This document shows positions 1-9,771 of a DNA stretch of 64,000 nucleotides, piece by piece. The position numbers and the translations under genes are program-made. The notes under the pieces were generated by a model, which searched no databases, was not told the DNA's origin, and worked only from the letters and a program-made list of their open reading frames with translations. This stretch comes from Chryseobacterium sp. StRB126 (GTDB lineage Bacteria; Bacteroidota; Bacteroidia; Flavobacteriales; Weeksellaceae). Location: assembly GCF_000829375.1 (NCBI RefSeq), contig NZ_AP014624.1, positions 1-64,000 of the forward strand, read 5' to 3'. Each line of letters opens with the position of its first letter. Within the stretch, counting starts at the first letter, position 1.

Positions 1-72
1 TTATAGGTAAGTGTTTTTTAATTTTCCCACAGATGGCACAGATTGGCACAGAGGACTGGAAATAATTGGATA

Positions 73-122
73 ACCACCCCGTCAAAAATTCTTTGAATTT
101 TTGACACCCCTCCAAAGGATGG
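73..122. repeat. REP-like inverted repeat element
   Basis: Two perfect 11-base arms (81-91 and 95-105) surround a 3-base TTT loop. The arms are flanked by C-rich stretches (CCACCCC on the left, CACCCCTCC on the right). The right flank begins a second, imperfect stem, CCCTCC-AAA-GGATGG. The combination of two adjacent hairpins in gene-free DNA resembles dispersed intergenic palindromic elements of Flavobacteriia. This is an inference, because only one copy is in the window. Confidence 0.5.
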
Positions 123-180
123 GAATGATGGATGCCTTTCCTTATAGATAATAGGTTAAAGTATTAATTAATGCCACCCT

Positions 181-255
181 ATTACCTATTACCTATTACC
201 TATTACCTATTACCTATTACCTATTACCTATTACCTATTACCTATTACCTATTAC
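181..255. repeat. 7-bp tandem repeat array
   Basis: The heptamer ATTACCT is repeated ten times without error from 181 to 250, plus a partial copy to 255. It lies in gene-free DNA upstream of the cysS terminator and could vary in copy number by slippage. No promoter or gene is seen close enough to suggest phase variation. Confidence 0.9.
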
Positions 256-400
256 TCATCATTTATAATATATGTCCCCTACCCTAGCCCCGATAGAAAC
301 GGTTACCCCGCAGCAAGAGTTGGAAAGTTGAAGGGGTGAGCATTGGGATGCTTTGGAGCGAGGAGTATGAGTAGATAGCGGGATAAAGCTCCTGATGAAG

Positions 401-463
401 TTTGAGAGTTCGAGGGTTTGAGGGTTTGAGAGTTTGAGAGTTTGAGAGTTTGAGAGTTTGGGG
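401..463. repeat. 8-bp tandem repeat array
   Basis: The octamer TTTGAGAG occurs about seven times, with variant units TTCGAGGG and TTTGAGGG near the left end. A short related motif (GAGGGTTTGAGAG) appears again at about 51199-51211, next to a frameshifted gene, so this may be a family of intergenic simple repeats. Confidence 0.85.
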
Positions 464-589
464 CTAAAAAAGATTGAAAGAAGGTAAAGAAACGGCAAGG
501 AGACATATAAAAGAGAAAAGATGAAGAATAAAGAATATATAGAGGAAACTAAAGAATACCTATTTGAATAAGGTTCCTCGAAAGCGGAT

Positions 590-634
590 AAAAAAATTCC
601 GTAAGAAATCCTAAGTGATAGGACTCTTACGGAA
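590..634 (-). terminator. Rho-independent terminator of cysS
   Basis: A perfect 10-bp stem (597-606 with 625-634) continues into a partly paired inner stem. Read on the minus strand it is followed by a run of T residues (plus-strand A tract at 590-596). It sits 27 bp past the cysS stop codon. Confidence 0.85.
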
Positions 635-660
635 TGATTGTAAAACCGAAGTTTATATTT

Positions 661-2127
661 TTAGTTCAGAACGTAGGATGTTCCGTCTCTTCCGTCTTTT
701 AATTCGATGCCTTCAGCAAGCAGTTTGTCTCTGATTTGATCTGAAAGTTCAAAGTTTTTGGATTTTCTGGCCTGATTTCTAAGTTCGATTAAAACTTTTA
801 GGGTCTGATCGAGTTTCTCGTTATTGTTCTCCTCTACAGTCTGCAATCCAAGAACATCAAAGATAAAAGCATTCAATGTTGACTTTAAATCTTCAAGATC
901 TGCTGTTGAAATCGTTTCTTTGCCGTCATTTAAAGCGAAAATATATTTTACGGCTTCAAATAAATGAGCGATCAGAATCGGAGAGTTGAAATCATCTGTT
1001 AATGCATCATAACATTTGTTCTTCCATTCTGTAAGGCTGAATTCTGACTGTTTGCTGTCATCAGGAGTAATGGAATTCAATACTTTCACAGCTTCCATCA
1101 ATCTGATAAATCCTTTTTCACTAGCAATCATAGCATCATTAGAAATGTCTAAAACACTTCTGTAATGTGCCTGCAGGAAGCAGAAACGTACAATTGACGG
1201 GTGGAAAGATTTTTCAAAGAAGTCATTATCTCCTGTTACCAACTGCATTGGAAGGATATAGTTCCCTGTAGACTTACTCATACGCTGGGAATTCATCGTC
1301 AACATATTGGCATGCATCCAGTAATTTACCGGTGCGGCTCCATTGCAAGCTTTTCCTTGAGCAATTTCGCATTCGTGGTGAGGGAATTTCAAGTCCATTC
1401 CTCCTCCGTGAATATCGAAAGTTTCACCTAAATATTTAGTACTCATTGCAGTACATTCAAGGTGCCATCCCGGAAAACCTTCTCCCCAAGGAGAGTTCCA
1501 TCTCATGATGTGAGCGGGAGATGCTTTTTTCCAAAGGGCAAAATCCTGTGGATTCTTCTTCTCGCCTTGCCCATCAAGATCACGGGTATTTGCAAAAAGC
1601 TCTTCTATATTACGTTTTGAAAGTTCACCGTAGTTCAGCCCTCTTTTATTGTATTCCAATACATCAAAGTATACGGAACCATTACTTTCGTACGCAAAAC
1701 CTGTATCTATTAGTTTTTGAGTAAGCTCAATCTGTTCTACAATATGTCCTGTAGCTGTGGGTTCGATATTTGGTGGAAGCAGATTAAACATCTCAAGAAC
1801 TTTATGGAAATCAACGGTGTACTTTTGTACAATTTCCATAGGTTCCAGCTTTTCTAATCTGGTTTGTTTAACGAACCTGTCGTTATTTACATCACCATCA
1901 TCAGTAAGGTGACCGGCATCCGTAATGTTTCTTACATATCTTACTTTATAACCTAAATGCATTAGGGTACGGTAGATAAAATCGAAAGAAAGGAAAGTTC
2001 TTACATTTCCCAAGTGCACATTGCTGTACACTGTAGGTCCGCAGACATACATTCCTACATTTCCTTCTAAGATGGGTTTGAATATTTCTTTTTCCGCTGT
2101 AAGCGAGTTGTATATTTTTAGTTGCAT
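661..2127 (-). CDS. cysS: Cysteinyl-tRNA synthetase
   Basis: This class I aminoacyl-tRNA synthetase charges tRNA-Cys with cysteine using ATP in the cytoplasm. The 488-residue protein has the usual CysRS length. It shows the N-terminal zinc-ligand Cys29 in CGPTVYS, the HIGH-type motif as HLGN at 38-41, the [12 protein letters not shown] segment that contributes zinc and ATP contacts, and the KMSKS motif as RMSKS in the middle of the protein. It is a single-gene unit with its own terminator downstream. The start at 2127 gives the standard [10 protein letters not shown] beginning. No anomalies were seen. Confidence 0.97.
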   Translation of the reverse strand: MQLKIYNSLTAEKEIFKPILEGNVGMYVCGPTVYSNVHLGNVRTFLSFDFIYRTLMHLGYKVRYVRNITDAGHLTDDGDVNNDRFVKQTRLEKLEPMEIVQKYTVDFHKVLEMFNLLPPNIEPTATGHIVEQIELTQKLIDTGFAYESNGSVYFDVLEYNKRGLNYGELSKRNIEELFANTRDLDGQGEKKNPQDFALWKKASPAHIMRWNSPWGEGFPGWHLECTAMSTKYLGETFDIHGGGMDLKFPHHECEIAQGKACNGAAPVNYWMHANMLTMNSQRMSKSTGNYILPMQLVTGDNDFFEKSFHPSIVRFCFLQAHYRSVLDISNDAMIASEKGFIRLMEAVKVLNSITPDDSKQSEFSLTEWKNKCYDALTDDFNSPILIAHLFEAVKYIFALNDGKETISTADLEDLKSTLNAFIFDVLGLQTVEENNNEKLDQTLKVLIELRNQARKSKNFELSDQIRDKLLAEGIELKDGRDGTSYVLN

Positions 2128-2182
2128 TTATTTTTTATTAAAAGATTCAATAGTTTTAAGATTCAAAAATTAGTTAAAATAA

Positions 2183-2220
2183 AAATCTGTCACAACAAAT
2201 AATTGTTGTGATAAAGATTT
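2183..2220 (-). terminator. Terminator after the folE-DinB pair
   Basis: A strong inverted repeat (TCACAACAA at 2190-2198 with TTGTTGTGA at 2203-2211) is extended by AAATCT/AGATTT outer arms. On the minus strand it is followed by a T-rich run. It lies between the DinB-like gene and cysS and should separate the two transcripts. Confidence 0.7.
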
Positions 2221-2250
2221 TATGGGAAACTTTTTTAAACTTTATCATTA

Positions 2251-2682
2251 TTAAATCGCTTTTAAATGATGCTGCAAATGATCTACATAATCCTTAATGA
2301 TAAACTCTAAAGTAAACCTCTGAGGTTCTGTTTTAGTAGTATCACAAGTTCTTTGCAGTGCTTCATCGGGAATATTTTCTACCACATGAACAATCTGCTC
2401 ATTCAATGCTTTCCAAAGATTAATTAATTCGGAAGTTGGAACATTCTGATAGTTCTGGGCTTTCACCCAAATGTTCTGATCGTATACGATATTCTCGTTC
2501 TCTTTATATTGAGTGACTACAAATCTACGGATATTTGTAAAAGCACTGTCACAAAGGTGGCCAATAATTTCTTTTTTGGACCATTTTTCCGGACTGGCTT
2601 TATATTCCCAGTCTTCCGCAGAGAATGTCTGAAACCTCTGAACTTCGGCATCTACAATATTTTTAAGGATCTGATAGTTCAT
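2251..2682 (-). CDS. DinB-like (DinB_2) family protein
   Basis: The 143-residue protein has the features of the DinB/YfiT-like four-helix bundle family, whose members use a three-histidine metal site and act as thiol-dependent or other metal-dependent transferases and hydrolases. Visible landmarks are the motif W-S-x-K-E-I-I-G-H-L near residue 40, which carries the first metal histidine, and a C-terminal DHLQHHL, which carries the others. It is the second gene of a pair: its start lies 3 bp after the folE stop codon, so co-transcription is likely. The substrate cannot be told from sequence, and a link to folate or thiol chemistry is only suggested by the neighbour. Confidence 0.8.
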   Translation of the reverse strand: MNYQILKNIVDAEVQRFQTFSAEDWEYKASPEKWSKKEIIGHLCDSAFTNIRRFVVTQYKENENIVYDQNIWVKAQNYQNVPTSELINLWKALNEQIVHVVENIPDEALQRTCDTTKTEPQRFTLEFIIKDYVDHLQHHLKAI

Positions 2683-2685
2683 TGA

Positions 2686-3351
2686 TTAATCTAGTTTTGC
2701 ATGGCTTCCCACATAATGTAAGAATTCCTGTCTTGTAATAGGGTTTGTTCTGAAGATTCCGCTTAATTCTGCCGTAATGGTAGAACTTGCTGTATCTTTA
2801 ATTCCTCTACAGTTTACACAAAGGTGTTTTGCATCAATGATACATGCTACATTTTTTGTTCCTAAAGCTTCCTTCAGAGCTTCTACAATCTGCATTGTCA
2901 GTCTTTCCTGAACCTGTGGTCTTTTTGCATAGTAATCCACAATTCTGTTAATTTTTGAAAGACCAATTACTTCTCCGTTTGAGATATAAGCAACGTGTGC
3001 TCTTCCTATAATCGGTAAAAAGTGGTGTTCACAAAAAGAGTATACAGTGATATCTTTTTCCACCAACATCTGACGGTATTTATATTTATTGGAAAATGTA
3101 GAGATACCCGGTTTATTTTCCGGAAGAAGTCCCCCGAAAATCTCATTCACATACATTTTGGCAACACGCTTTGGTGAGTCTTTCAGGGAATCATCAGTCA
3201 TATCCAGTCCTAATGTTTCCATAATCTCTCCAAAAAGCTCAGTAATTTTTTCAATTTTTTCCTGTGGCGATTTATCAAAAGCATCTTCCCTTATAGGCGT
3301 ATGTTCTTTTCCAGTGAAAATATCATCGTCGTTATCAGTAAAATCAACCAT
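2686..3351 (-). CDS. folE: GTP cyclohydrolase I
   Basis: This enzyme converts GTP to 7,8-dihydroneopterin triphosphate, the first step of folate and other pterin synthesis. The 221-residue type IA protein has the zinc ligands Cys107 and Cys178 (in FCEHHF and HLCVNCRG) and the catalytic histidines His109/His110 and His176. The GLSKINRIVDYYAKRPQVQE segment is the family signature. The N-terminal ~30 residues are acidic and look like a non-catalytic extension. It is the first gene of a two-gene unit with the DinB-like protein. Confidence 0.96.
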   Translation of the reverse strand: MVDFTDNDDDIFTGKEHTPIREDAFDKSPQEKIEKITELFGEIMETLGLDMTDDSLKDSPKRVAKMYVNEIFGGLLPENKPGISTFSNKYKYRQMLVEKDITVYSFCEHHFLPIIGRAHVAYISNGEVIGLSKINRIVDYYAKRPQVQERLTMQIVEALKEALGTKNVACIIDAKHLCVNCRGIKDTASSTITAELSGIFRTNPITRQEFLHYVGSHAKLD

Positions 3352-3483
3352 TTTTATTTAATTTGCAGCAAAAATACGGATAATATTGTTTCCTCTATTT
3401 TTTCCGAAAAGTTTTTATTTATTTTTTGGATTGACGGGAACCTCTATGATTTCTATGGTCATTGAATACTTTTAAATCATGGA

Positions 3484-3503
3484 GATTTCATCTTGGTGAA
3501 ATC
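3484..3503. promoter_or_regulatory. Small inverted repeat in a divergent promoter region
   Basis: The arms GATTTCA and TGAAATC are 7 bp and perfect, with a 6-base loop. They lie between the divergent folE and GNAT-like genes, about 36 bp before the start of the latter. An operator or a 5'-leader hairpin are both possible. I see no matching known motif. Confidence 0.35.
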
Positions 3504-3538
3504 ATTATCTTTTATAACCTACTCTGATTAAAAACTAT

Positions 3539-4690
3539 ATGATTATTGTCGAAGAAATACAAAACAAAGATCACAAAAGGGAATTTCTGGAATTTCCGGC
3601 ACAACTTTATCAACACGACAAAAATTATATTCGCCCTTTAGATAAGCATATTGAGGAGATTTTTGATCCTGAAAAAAATAAGTTCTTCAAGAGTGGAGAA
3701 TGTAAAAGGTTTCTATTTAAAAAAGAGGATAAGACGGTTGGAAAAGTAGCTGTTTTTATCAACAATTGTTATGAACAGAAGCAGCCTACCGGTGGTTTTG
3801 GATTTTTCGACTGTATCAATCATCAGGAAACGGCTAATTTCATTTTTGACCATTGTAAAAATTGGCTTCAGGAAAGAGGGATGGAAGCCATGGATGGGCC
3901 TATCAATTTCGGAGAACGGGATAAGTTCTGGGGACTTTTGATTGAGGGTTTCATTGAACCACTGTATGGAATGAACTATAATTTCCCTTACTATAAAGAT
4001 CTTTTTGAAAATTATGGGCTGAAGGTCTATTTTGAACAGCTTTGTTTTACCAGACCGGTATTTGCTGAAGTTTCGCGTATTTTCACCATTGCTCACGAGA
4101 AAAACAGAAGGAATCCGGCAATTTCTGCTCAACCTATGAAAAAGAATAACCTTCCTAAGTTTGCTAAAGACTTTACAGAGGTTTATAATAAGGCATGGGC
4201 TGGTCATGGAGAGGGAAAGCAACTGGAAGAAGCCAAGGTACTGAAAATGTTCAATACCATGAAACCTATTATGAATGAACATATCTCATGGTTTGTATAT
4301 GAGAATGATCAACCTATTGCCATGTGGATCAATCTTCCGGACCTCAACCAGTGGTTTAAATACCTCAACGGAAAATTTGGGGTTTTTGAAAAGCTTAAGT
4401 TCTTGTTTTTAAAACGATTTAAGAAAAATGAAAAAATGGTTGGTCTTGTTTTCGGTGTTGTTCCGGAATGGCAGAGGAAAGGGATTGACGGCTATATGAT
4501 CTGGGAAGGTACTCAACATTTGAGAAAACATACAGATTTTACGATTACGGAACTTCAGTGGATTGGTGATTTTAATCCAAAGATGATTAAGATTGCGGAA
4601 ACTCTTGATACTACTGTAACCAGGAAACTTGCAACTTACCGATATCTGTTTGATCAGAATAAGGAGTTTGAGAGACATCCAATTCTTTAG
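3539..4690 (+). CDS. GNAT-like conserved protein (YghO-type)
   Basis: The 383-residue soluble protein belongs to a widespread uncharacterised family, resembling E. coli YghO, that folds like GNAT acetyltransferases. The N-terminal half contains a conserved block with DGPINFGERDKFWGLL and a PYYKDLFENYG stretch. The C-terminal half has a second GNAT-like region with VFGVVPEWQRKGIDGYM, which resembles the acetyl-CoA-binding P-loop (V-x-P-x-x-Q-x-x-G). The acceptor is unknown. The gene stands alone, divergent from folE, with no clear promoter box. Family assignment is moderately sure, but no function is proposed. Confidence 0.7.
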   Translation: MIIVEEIQNKDHKREFLEFPAQLYQHDKNYIRPLDKHIEEIFDPEKNKFFKSGECKRFLFKKEDKTVGKVAVFINNCYEQKQPTGGFGFFDCINHQETANFIFDHCKNWLQERGMEAMDGPINFGERDKFWGLLIEGFIEPLYGMNYNFPYYKDLFENYGLKVYFEQLCFTRPVFAEVSRIFTIAHEKNRRNPAISAQPMKKNNLPKFAKDFTEVYNKAWAGHGEGKQLEEAKVLKMFNTMKPIMNEHISWFVYENDQPIAMWINLPDLNQWFKYLNGKFGVFEKLKFLFLKRFKKNEKMVGLVFGVVPEWQRKGIDGYMIWEGTQHLRKHTDFTITELQWIGDFNPKMIKIAETLDTTVTRKLATYRYLFDQNKEFERHPIL

Positions 4691-4913
4691 TTAGGAAGAT
4701 GAAAGGTGTTGATATTTTTGATTACCTAAAGATTCAGTTTGCTTTTTTCTGGAAGCTGTGTATTATTTGACGCAAAGTTTTTATTAGCTTGCTGTTGTAG
4801 TTTTGAGGGGGCAAAGATGGAATCAATGGCATTGATTCTTTCTAAGCGGGTGGGTAGCCTACGGCTTTTTTATCCTAGTTTTATCTTTAATAAAAAATTC
4901 TGTACAGATTATT

Positions 4914-4945
4914 AAAATAAAAACCCTGCCGATTAAGACAGGGTT
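4914..4945 (-). terminator. Terminator of the metH-metF unit
   Basis: The stem AACCCTG (4922-4928) pairs with CAGGGTT (4939-4945). On the minus strand it is followed by a T-rich run (plus-strand A-rich 4914-4921). It lies 21 bp after the metF stop codon and closes the methionine block. Confidence 0.85.
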
Positions 4946-4966
4946 CCTTCATTTTTGGTACTTTTA

Positions 4967-5926
4967 TTAGAATAGCTCACCGGCTACTTTTTTGATATTA
5001 TCACTTTTTCCCATTGAGTAAAAGTGTAGAACAGGAACTCCGAAATCCAGCAATTCTTTGCATTGGGCAATGGCCCACTCTATTCCGATCTGCTTAACAG
5101 CTTCATTATTTTTTGCATTCTCTACTTCATTGATCAACTCTTCCGGAAGGTCTATTTTAAATACCTGCGGCAGAATTTTCAAATGCTTTTTGGTGGCGAT
5201 TGGCTTAATTCCCGGAATGATTGGAACGGTAATTCCCATCTCTCTTGCTTTCTGAACGAATTCAATATACTTTTTATTGTCAAAAAACATTTGGGTTACG
5301 ATATAATCTGCTCCGGCATCTACTTTTTGCTTCAGCCATTTCAAGTCATAATTCATCGAAGGGGCCTCCATATGCTTTTCAGGATATCCAGCTACTCCGA
5401 TGCAGAATTTATTGAGTTCATCACAAATCTGTTCTTCATTGTGAAGGTATTTCCCTCTTCCCAGGTTGTTAATCTGGTTCACAAGATCCATAGCACTCGC
5501 ATGGCCACCCTGAGTGGGTTCAAAATATTGATGCCCTTTCATTGCATCTCCTCTTAATGCCATCACATTATCAATACCTAGGTACATACAGTCTACCAAA
5601 AGATATTCTGTTTCTTCTTTGGTAAAACCTCCACATAATAGGTGTGGAACGGTATCCACATTATATTTATGCTGAATGGCTGCACAAATTCCCAATGTTC
5701 CGGGACGCATTCTTGTGATACGACGCTCCATCAATCCATTTCCTTTATCCAGATAGATATATTCTTCTCTTGACGTGGTAACATCAATGAATGGTGGCTT
5801 GAATTCCATTAACGGATCTATGTTCGTGTACAGATCTTCAATACCAATCCCCTTTTGTGGCGGAACCACTTCTAAGGAGAATAAAGTTTTTCCATTTGCG
5901 TTTTTAATGTGTTCTGTTATCTTCAT
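4967..5926 (-). CDS. metF: Methylenetetrahydrofolate reductase
   Basis: This FAD-dependent enzyme reduces 5,10-methylene-tetrahydrofolate to 5-methyl-tetrahydrofolate, the methyl donor for methionine synthase. The 319-residue protein is a TIM barrel of normal bacterial length. It has the early FSLEVVPP strand with the catalytic Glu, the LRGD segment (MALRGDAMKG) that binds FAD, and the barrel segment ADYIVTQMFFDN followed by PIIPGIKPI. It starts 7 bp after the metH C-terminal gene, so the enzyme making the methyl donor is encoded directly after the enzyme that uses it. Confidence 0.95.
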   Translation of the reverse strand: MKITEHIKNANGKTLFSLEVVPPQKGIGIEDLYTNIDPLMEFKPPFIDVTTSREEYIYLDKGNGLMERRITRMRPGTLGICAAIQHKYNVDTVPHLLCGGFTKEETEYLLVDCMYLGIDNVMALRGDAMKGHQYFEPTQGGHASAMDLVNQINNLGRGKYLHNEEQICDELNKFCIGVAGYPEKHMEAPSMNYDLKWLKQKVDAGADYIVTQMFFDNKKYIEFVQKAREMGITVPIIPGIKPIATKKHLKILPQVFKIDLPEELINEVENAKNNEAVKQIGIEWAIAQCKELLDFGVPVLHFYSMGKSDNIKKVAGELF

Positions 5927-5933
5927 ATCAATT

Positions 5934-8594
5934 TTAATCTGCTAAATTCGGTGACAACCATTTTCTAGCTTCCTGGATGCTACAACTTCTTCTGTCTGCA
6001 TAATCCTTAAGCTGGTCTTCTGTAATTTTTCCTAATCCGAAATACTTGGCATGCGGGCTTCCGAAATAATATCCTGAAACGGCTGCAGTCGGGAACATGG
6101 CTAAGCTTTCTGTAAGGTATACTCCTATATTTTCTTTTACTTTTAAAAGATCCCAAATGGTACTCTTCTCCAAATGGTCCGGGCAAGCCGGATATCCTGG
6201 TGCAGGACGGATTCCTTTATATTTTTCTGCAATTAATTCTTCATTGCTTAATTCTTCCTGAACGGCATAGCCCCAATATTCTGTTCTTACTTTTTTATGT
6301 AAAAATTCGGCATAAGCTTCTGCAAAACGATCTGCCAGGGCTTTTACCATGATGGCATTGTAATCATCATTGGCTTTTTCATATTCTTCTGCCAATTCAT
6401 CAGTTCCGAAACCTGTAGTCACACAGAAAACGCCCATATAATCAGTTTTCCCTGTACTTTGTGGAGCGATAAAATCACTTAATGCCAGATAATCTTTTCC
6501 TTTTGATCTTTGAGCCTGCTGTCTAAGGGTTAAAAACTTAGCCTGTTCGTTATTGTTTTCATCAAAAATCAGAATATCATCAGTTTCATTGGAGTTAGCT
6601 TTGAAGATTCCGAAGATGGCTTTTGCTGTTAACAGCTTTTCATCCAGAATTCTATTTAAAATAACCTGAGCATCTTTGAACAATTCCTTCGCCTGTACTC
6701 CCACCACCTCATCTTCTAAGATATTTGGGTATTTCCCGTGAAGATCCCAGCTTCTGAAGAATGGAGACCAGTCGATGAAAGGTAATAATTCTCTCAAATC
6801 CTGATTTTCAACTACGGTTATCCCTAAATTGTTCGGTGAGAAAATATCTTCGTTTTCCCAATCTATTTTGAACTTATTTTCTCTTGCTTCTTCAATGGAA
6901 ACATAATCTTTATCCACCTGTCTGTTCAGAAACTTTTCTCTAAAATCTGAGTAGTCGTTTTTCAAATCGGAAACATATTCTTTATTTCTGTCTCCTAATA
7001 ATGAGCTCACCACGTTTACGGCTCTTGAAGCATCATTAACGTGAACCACTGCATTTTTATATTTTAAATCGATTTTTACTGCGGTATGTGCTTTCGAAGT
7101 GGTTGCACCACCAATTAATAAAGGAAAATCAAGATTTTGTCTTTCTAATTCTGAAGCGATATACACCATCTCGTCCAGACTTGGTGTAATCAATCCGCTT
7201 AATCCGATCACATCTACTTTTTCTGCGATGGCAGTCTGAATGATCTTTTCAGCCGGAACCATTACTCCAAGATCTACAATCTCATAGTTATTACAACCCA
7301 ACACTACACTTACAATGTTCTTTCCAATATCGTGAACATCTCCTTTTACGGTTGCCATAAGGATTTTTCCATTAGCTGGCCTTGATCCGTCTTTTTCAGC
7401 TTCAATATATGGTTGTAAGTAAGCAACAGCTTTTTTCATTACCCTTGCTGATTTTACCACCTGTGGCAGGAACATTTTTCCGCTTCCGAATAAATCTCCT
7501 ACTACTCCCATTCCCGTCATGAGATTAATTTCTATGACATGAAGTGGTCTTTCTGCCAATAGTCTTGCTTCTTCTACATCTTCTTCAATAAAACGGTCAA
7601 TTCCTTTTACCAGAGCATAGGTAATTCTTTCCTGTAATGGATTGTTTCTCCATTCCAGATCTTCAGTCTTTTCTTTTTTGACTGATTTATGTTTTTCGGA
7701 ATAATCAAGAAGTCTTTCTGTAGCATCTTCTCTCTTATCAAGGATCACGTCTTCTACAAGCTCCAGCAATTCTTTATTGATCTCATCATAAACTTCCAGC
7801 ATGGCAGGGTTTACAATACCGATGTTCATTCCCGCCTGAATGGCATGATAGAGGAATACAGAGTGCATAGCTTCTCTTACCGTGTCATTTCCACGGAACG
7901 AGAAGGAGACGTTACTTACTCCTCCACTTACGGATGCATAAGGCAGATTCTGTCTTACCCAGCGTGTAGCTTCAATAAAATCGATGGCATTTTTTCTGTG
8001 TTCATCCATTCCTGTAGCTACGGGGAAGATATTTAAGTCGAAAATGATGTCTTCTGCCGGAAATCCAATTTGGTTTACCAGAATGTCGTAAGATCGTTTT
8101 GAAATTTCAATTCTTCGTTCAAGATTGTCTGCCTGCCCTACCTCATCAAAAGCCATTACAATAACTGCAGCTCCATACCTTTTGATGGCTTTGGCGTGTT
8201 TGATAAATTCTTCTTCGCCTTCTTTTAAACTGATGGAATTTACTACACATTTTCCTTGTGCTACCTGAAGACCTGCTTCCAGAATTTCCCATTTGGAAGA
8301 GTCTACCATGATCGGAATTCTTGCAATATCCGGTTCTGATGCAATAAGGTTCAGAAATTTAATCATTGATGCTTTTCCATCAATCAAACCATCATCAAAG
8401 TTTACATCCAGAATCTGGGCACCTCCTTCTACCTGATGGCGGGCAATATCTAACGCTTCAGAAAATTTCTCTTCTTTGATGAGTCTTAAAAACTTTTTGG
8501 AACCGGCAACATTCGTCCTTTCACCAACGTTGATGAAATTACTTTCCGGTGTTATGATAAGAGGCTCAAGGCCTGATAATCTTAAATATTTCAT
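5934..8594 (-). CDS. metH: Methionine synthase, pterin/B12/activation part (split MetH)
   Basis: This is the C-terminal three-quarters of cobalamin-dependent methionine synthase as a separate 886-residue polypeptide. Residues 1-~300 form the pterin-binding barrel (NVGERTNV at 22-29, DVNFDDG). Residues ~320-560 form the B12 cap and Rossmann domains, with the cobalt-ligand motif DVHDIG around His421 and a later GLSGLITPS. The remainder is the SAM-dependent reactivation domain ([12 protein letters not shown]). The homocysteine-binding module is missing and is encoded at 9772-10782. Its start codon lies 1 bp after the stop codon of the fatty acid desaturase, implying translational coupling. Metabolic regulation probably comes from the methionine block as a whole. 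Confidence 0.95.
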   Translation of the reverse strand: MKYLRLSGLEPLIITPESNFINVGERTNVAGSKKFLRLIKEEKFSEALDIARHQVEGGAQILDVNFDDGLIDGKASMIKFLNLIASEPDIARIPIMVDSSKWEILEAGLQVAQGKCVVNSISLKEGEEEFIKHAKAIKRYGAAVIVMAFDEVGQADNLERRIEISKRSYDILVNQIGFPAEDIIFDLNIFPVATGMDEHRKNAIDFIEATRWVRQNLPYASVSGGVSNVSFSFRGNDTVREAMHSVFLYHAIQAGMNIGIVNPAMLEVYDEINKELLELVEDVILDKREDATERLLDYSEKHKSVKKEKTEDLEWRNNPLQERITYALVKGIDRFIEEDVEEARLLAERPLHVIEINLMTGMGVVGDLFGSGKMFLPQVVKSARVMKKAVAYLQPYIEAEKDGSRPANGKILMATVKGDVHDIGKNIVSVVLGCNNYEIVDLGVMVPAEKIIQTAIAEKVDVIGLSGLITPSLDEMVYIASELERQNLDFPLLIGGATTSKAHTAVKIDLKYKNAVVHVNDASRAVNVVSSLLGDRNKEYVSDLKNDYSDFREKFLNRQVDKDYVSIEEARENKFKIDWENEDIFSPNNLGITVVENQDLRELLPFIDWSPFFRSWDLHGKYPNILEDEVVGVQAKELFKDAQVILNRILDEKLLTAKAIFGIFKANSNETDDILIFDENNNEQAKFLTLRQQAQRSKGKDYLALSDFIAPQSTGKTDYMGVFCVTTGFGTDELAEEYEKANDDYNAIMVKALADRFAEAYAEFLHKKVRTEYWGYAVQEELSNEELIAEKYKGIRPAPGYPACPDHLEKSTIWDLLKVKENIGVYLTESLAMFPTAAVSGYYFGSPHAKYFGLGKITEDQLKDYADRRSCSIQEARKWLSPNLAD

Positions 8595-8595
8595 T

Positions 8596-9690
8596 TTATT
8601 CTTCTAAAATATAGTAGGCATTATTTGCATTCTGCCTTAATAAATCCCTATGCTTGCCTAAAGCAGTGAACAATGGAAATCTTTTGTAGGCCAAACCATG
8701 TTCTTTAGCAAATTCTTCTATCTCTTCCGTGATCTCATTGTAATACATATAACTGTAATTGGGAAAAAGGTGATGAGCCACATGGAAATTAAAATTCCCT
8801 AGTACATTTCTTACCAACCAGTTATTTTCTTCTAAATCATTGGTCACTTCCAATTGATGACGAAGCCAGCTGAACGGAAGCCCGTTATCTTTATTCAATC
8901 TTGGAAAAGCATTATCAGGAAGCGGATGCAGAGGCAATAAAACAAACAGTGCGAAAATGCTTGCTGCGATCATCTGTAAGAACCAAGCTCCTAAAGCTAA
9001 ACCGATTGATACTTTAAAGAACAACATAGGAATCACAATCTGATAAAAAAAGTAAAACAGTTTATAACTCACCATTTTTACTTTCTCCACAACAGGTATT
9101 CTTCCCTGAGTTTTCAAAATCACTCTTTCCTTATCAAAGAAGTCTCTGAAATCTCTTATGAACATCCAGTTGAACAAATACAACGGATATACTAAAAAGA
9201 AAAACCTATGCTGATACTTCTGTACTCCTTTTGCCTTAATCCAAGGCACTATTAACAGCAAACCACTCTGTTCAATATCGGTATCCCAACCATCCACATT
9301 TGGATAAGCATGATGACTTGCGATATGTCTTTTCTTCCAGATATAGGAATTGGCTCCTATGAAATCAAAAATGTGCAACACCACTCCATTAAGTTTTTTA
9401 CTTTTAAAGATGTTGTTATGGGCTGCTTCATGGATCAGGTTTAAATAAATTAAAACCAAAGAAATTCCCATCAAAACAAAACTCAGAATATAAACCCAAT
9501 GTTTTTCAGCATTAAAGACCGCGAAAAAATATAAACCTACATAGATCAAGGGGAGAATTACCGCTTTAATCTTAATATAAACATCCCTGTTTTCAGAAAT
9601 AGCTTCTACCCGTTGGTTTACTTTCTTTCTCAGCTCATTAAACAGCTTGACATCATCTGAATCTTTTAAGTAAATCGGCTTTTCCATCAT
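8596..9690 (-). CDS. Membrane fatty acid desaturase
   Basis: This is an integral membrane di-iron desaturase or hydroxylase acting on acyl lipids. The 364-residue protein has four to six hydrophobic segments and all three histidine boxes: HEAAH at 87-91, HIASHH at 122-127 and HVAHH near residue 305. The spacing is typical of the acyl-lipid/delta-type FA_desaturase family. It sits, in the same direction, between the two halves of methionine synthase, with only 1 bp to the downstream metH gene and 81 bp to the upstream one. That position is odd, and a functional link to methionine synthesis is not evident. Regiospecificity cannot be read from sequence. The start could be either of two adjacent Met codons. 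Confidence 0.9.
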   Translation of the reverse strand: MMEKPIYLKDSDDVKLFNELRKKVNQRVEAISENRDVYIKIKAVILPLIYVGLYFFAVFNAEKHWVYILSFVLMGISLVLIYLNLIHEAAHNNIFKSKKLNGVVLHIFDFIGANSYIWKKRHIASHHAYPNVDGWDTDIEQSGLLLIVPWIKAKGVQKYQHRFFFLVYPLYLFNWMFIRDFRDFFDKERVILKTQGRIPVVEKVKMVSYKLFYFFYQIVIPMLFFKVSIGLALGAWFLQMIAASIFALFVLLPLHPLPDNAFPRLNKDNGLPFSWLRHQLEVTNDLEENNWLVRNVLGNFNFHVAHHLFPNYSYMYYNEITEEIEEFAKEHGLAYKRFPLFTALGKHRDLLRQNANNAYYILEE

Positions 9691-9771
9691 AATTAAATTT
9701 TGAAACCTACTTAAAGATAATGTTTATAACCGAGTCTTTATTCTTGATTTTAATTAAAAAAATCTATCAAA

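Larger units (their letters stand above)
1..660. other. Gene-free repeat-rich intergenic stretch
   Basis: I see no credible coding sequence here. The two short open frames on the minus strand near 259-506 translate the octamer repeat into Ser/Leu/Asn-rich low-complexity protein and look like artefacts. What is visible: imperfect CACAGA-type repeats at about 30-56, a perfect 11-bp inverted repeat at 81-105, a 7-bp tandem array at 181-255, an 8-bp tandem array at 401-463, and the cysS terminator at 590-634. Confidence 0.7.

Noticed and set aside
181..463. Possible CRISPR array
   Set aside because: Units are 7-8 bp and contiguous, with no spacers of 25-40 bp and no cas genes nearby.
259..506. 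Two overlapping minus-strand open frames, Ser/Leu/Asn-rich
   Set aside because: They are translations of the octamer repeat and flanking low-complexity DNA, with no family match and no start context.
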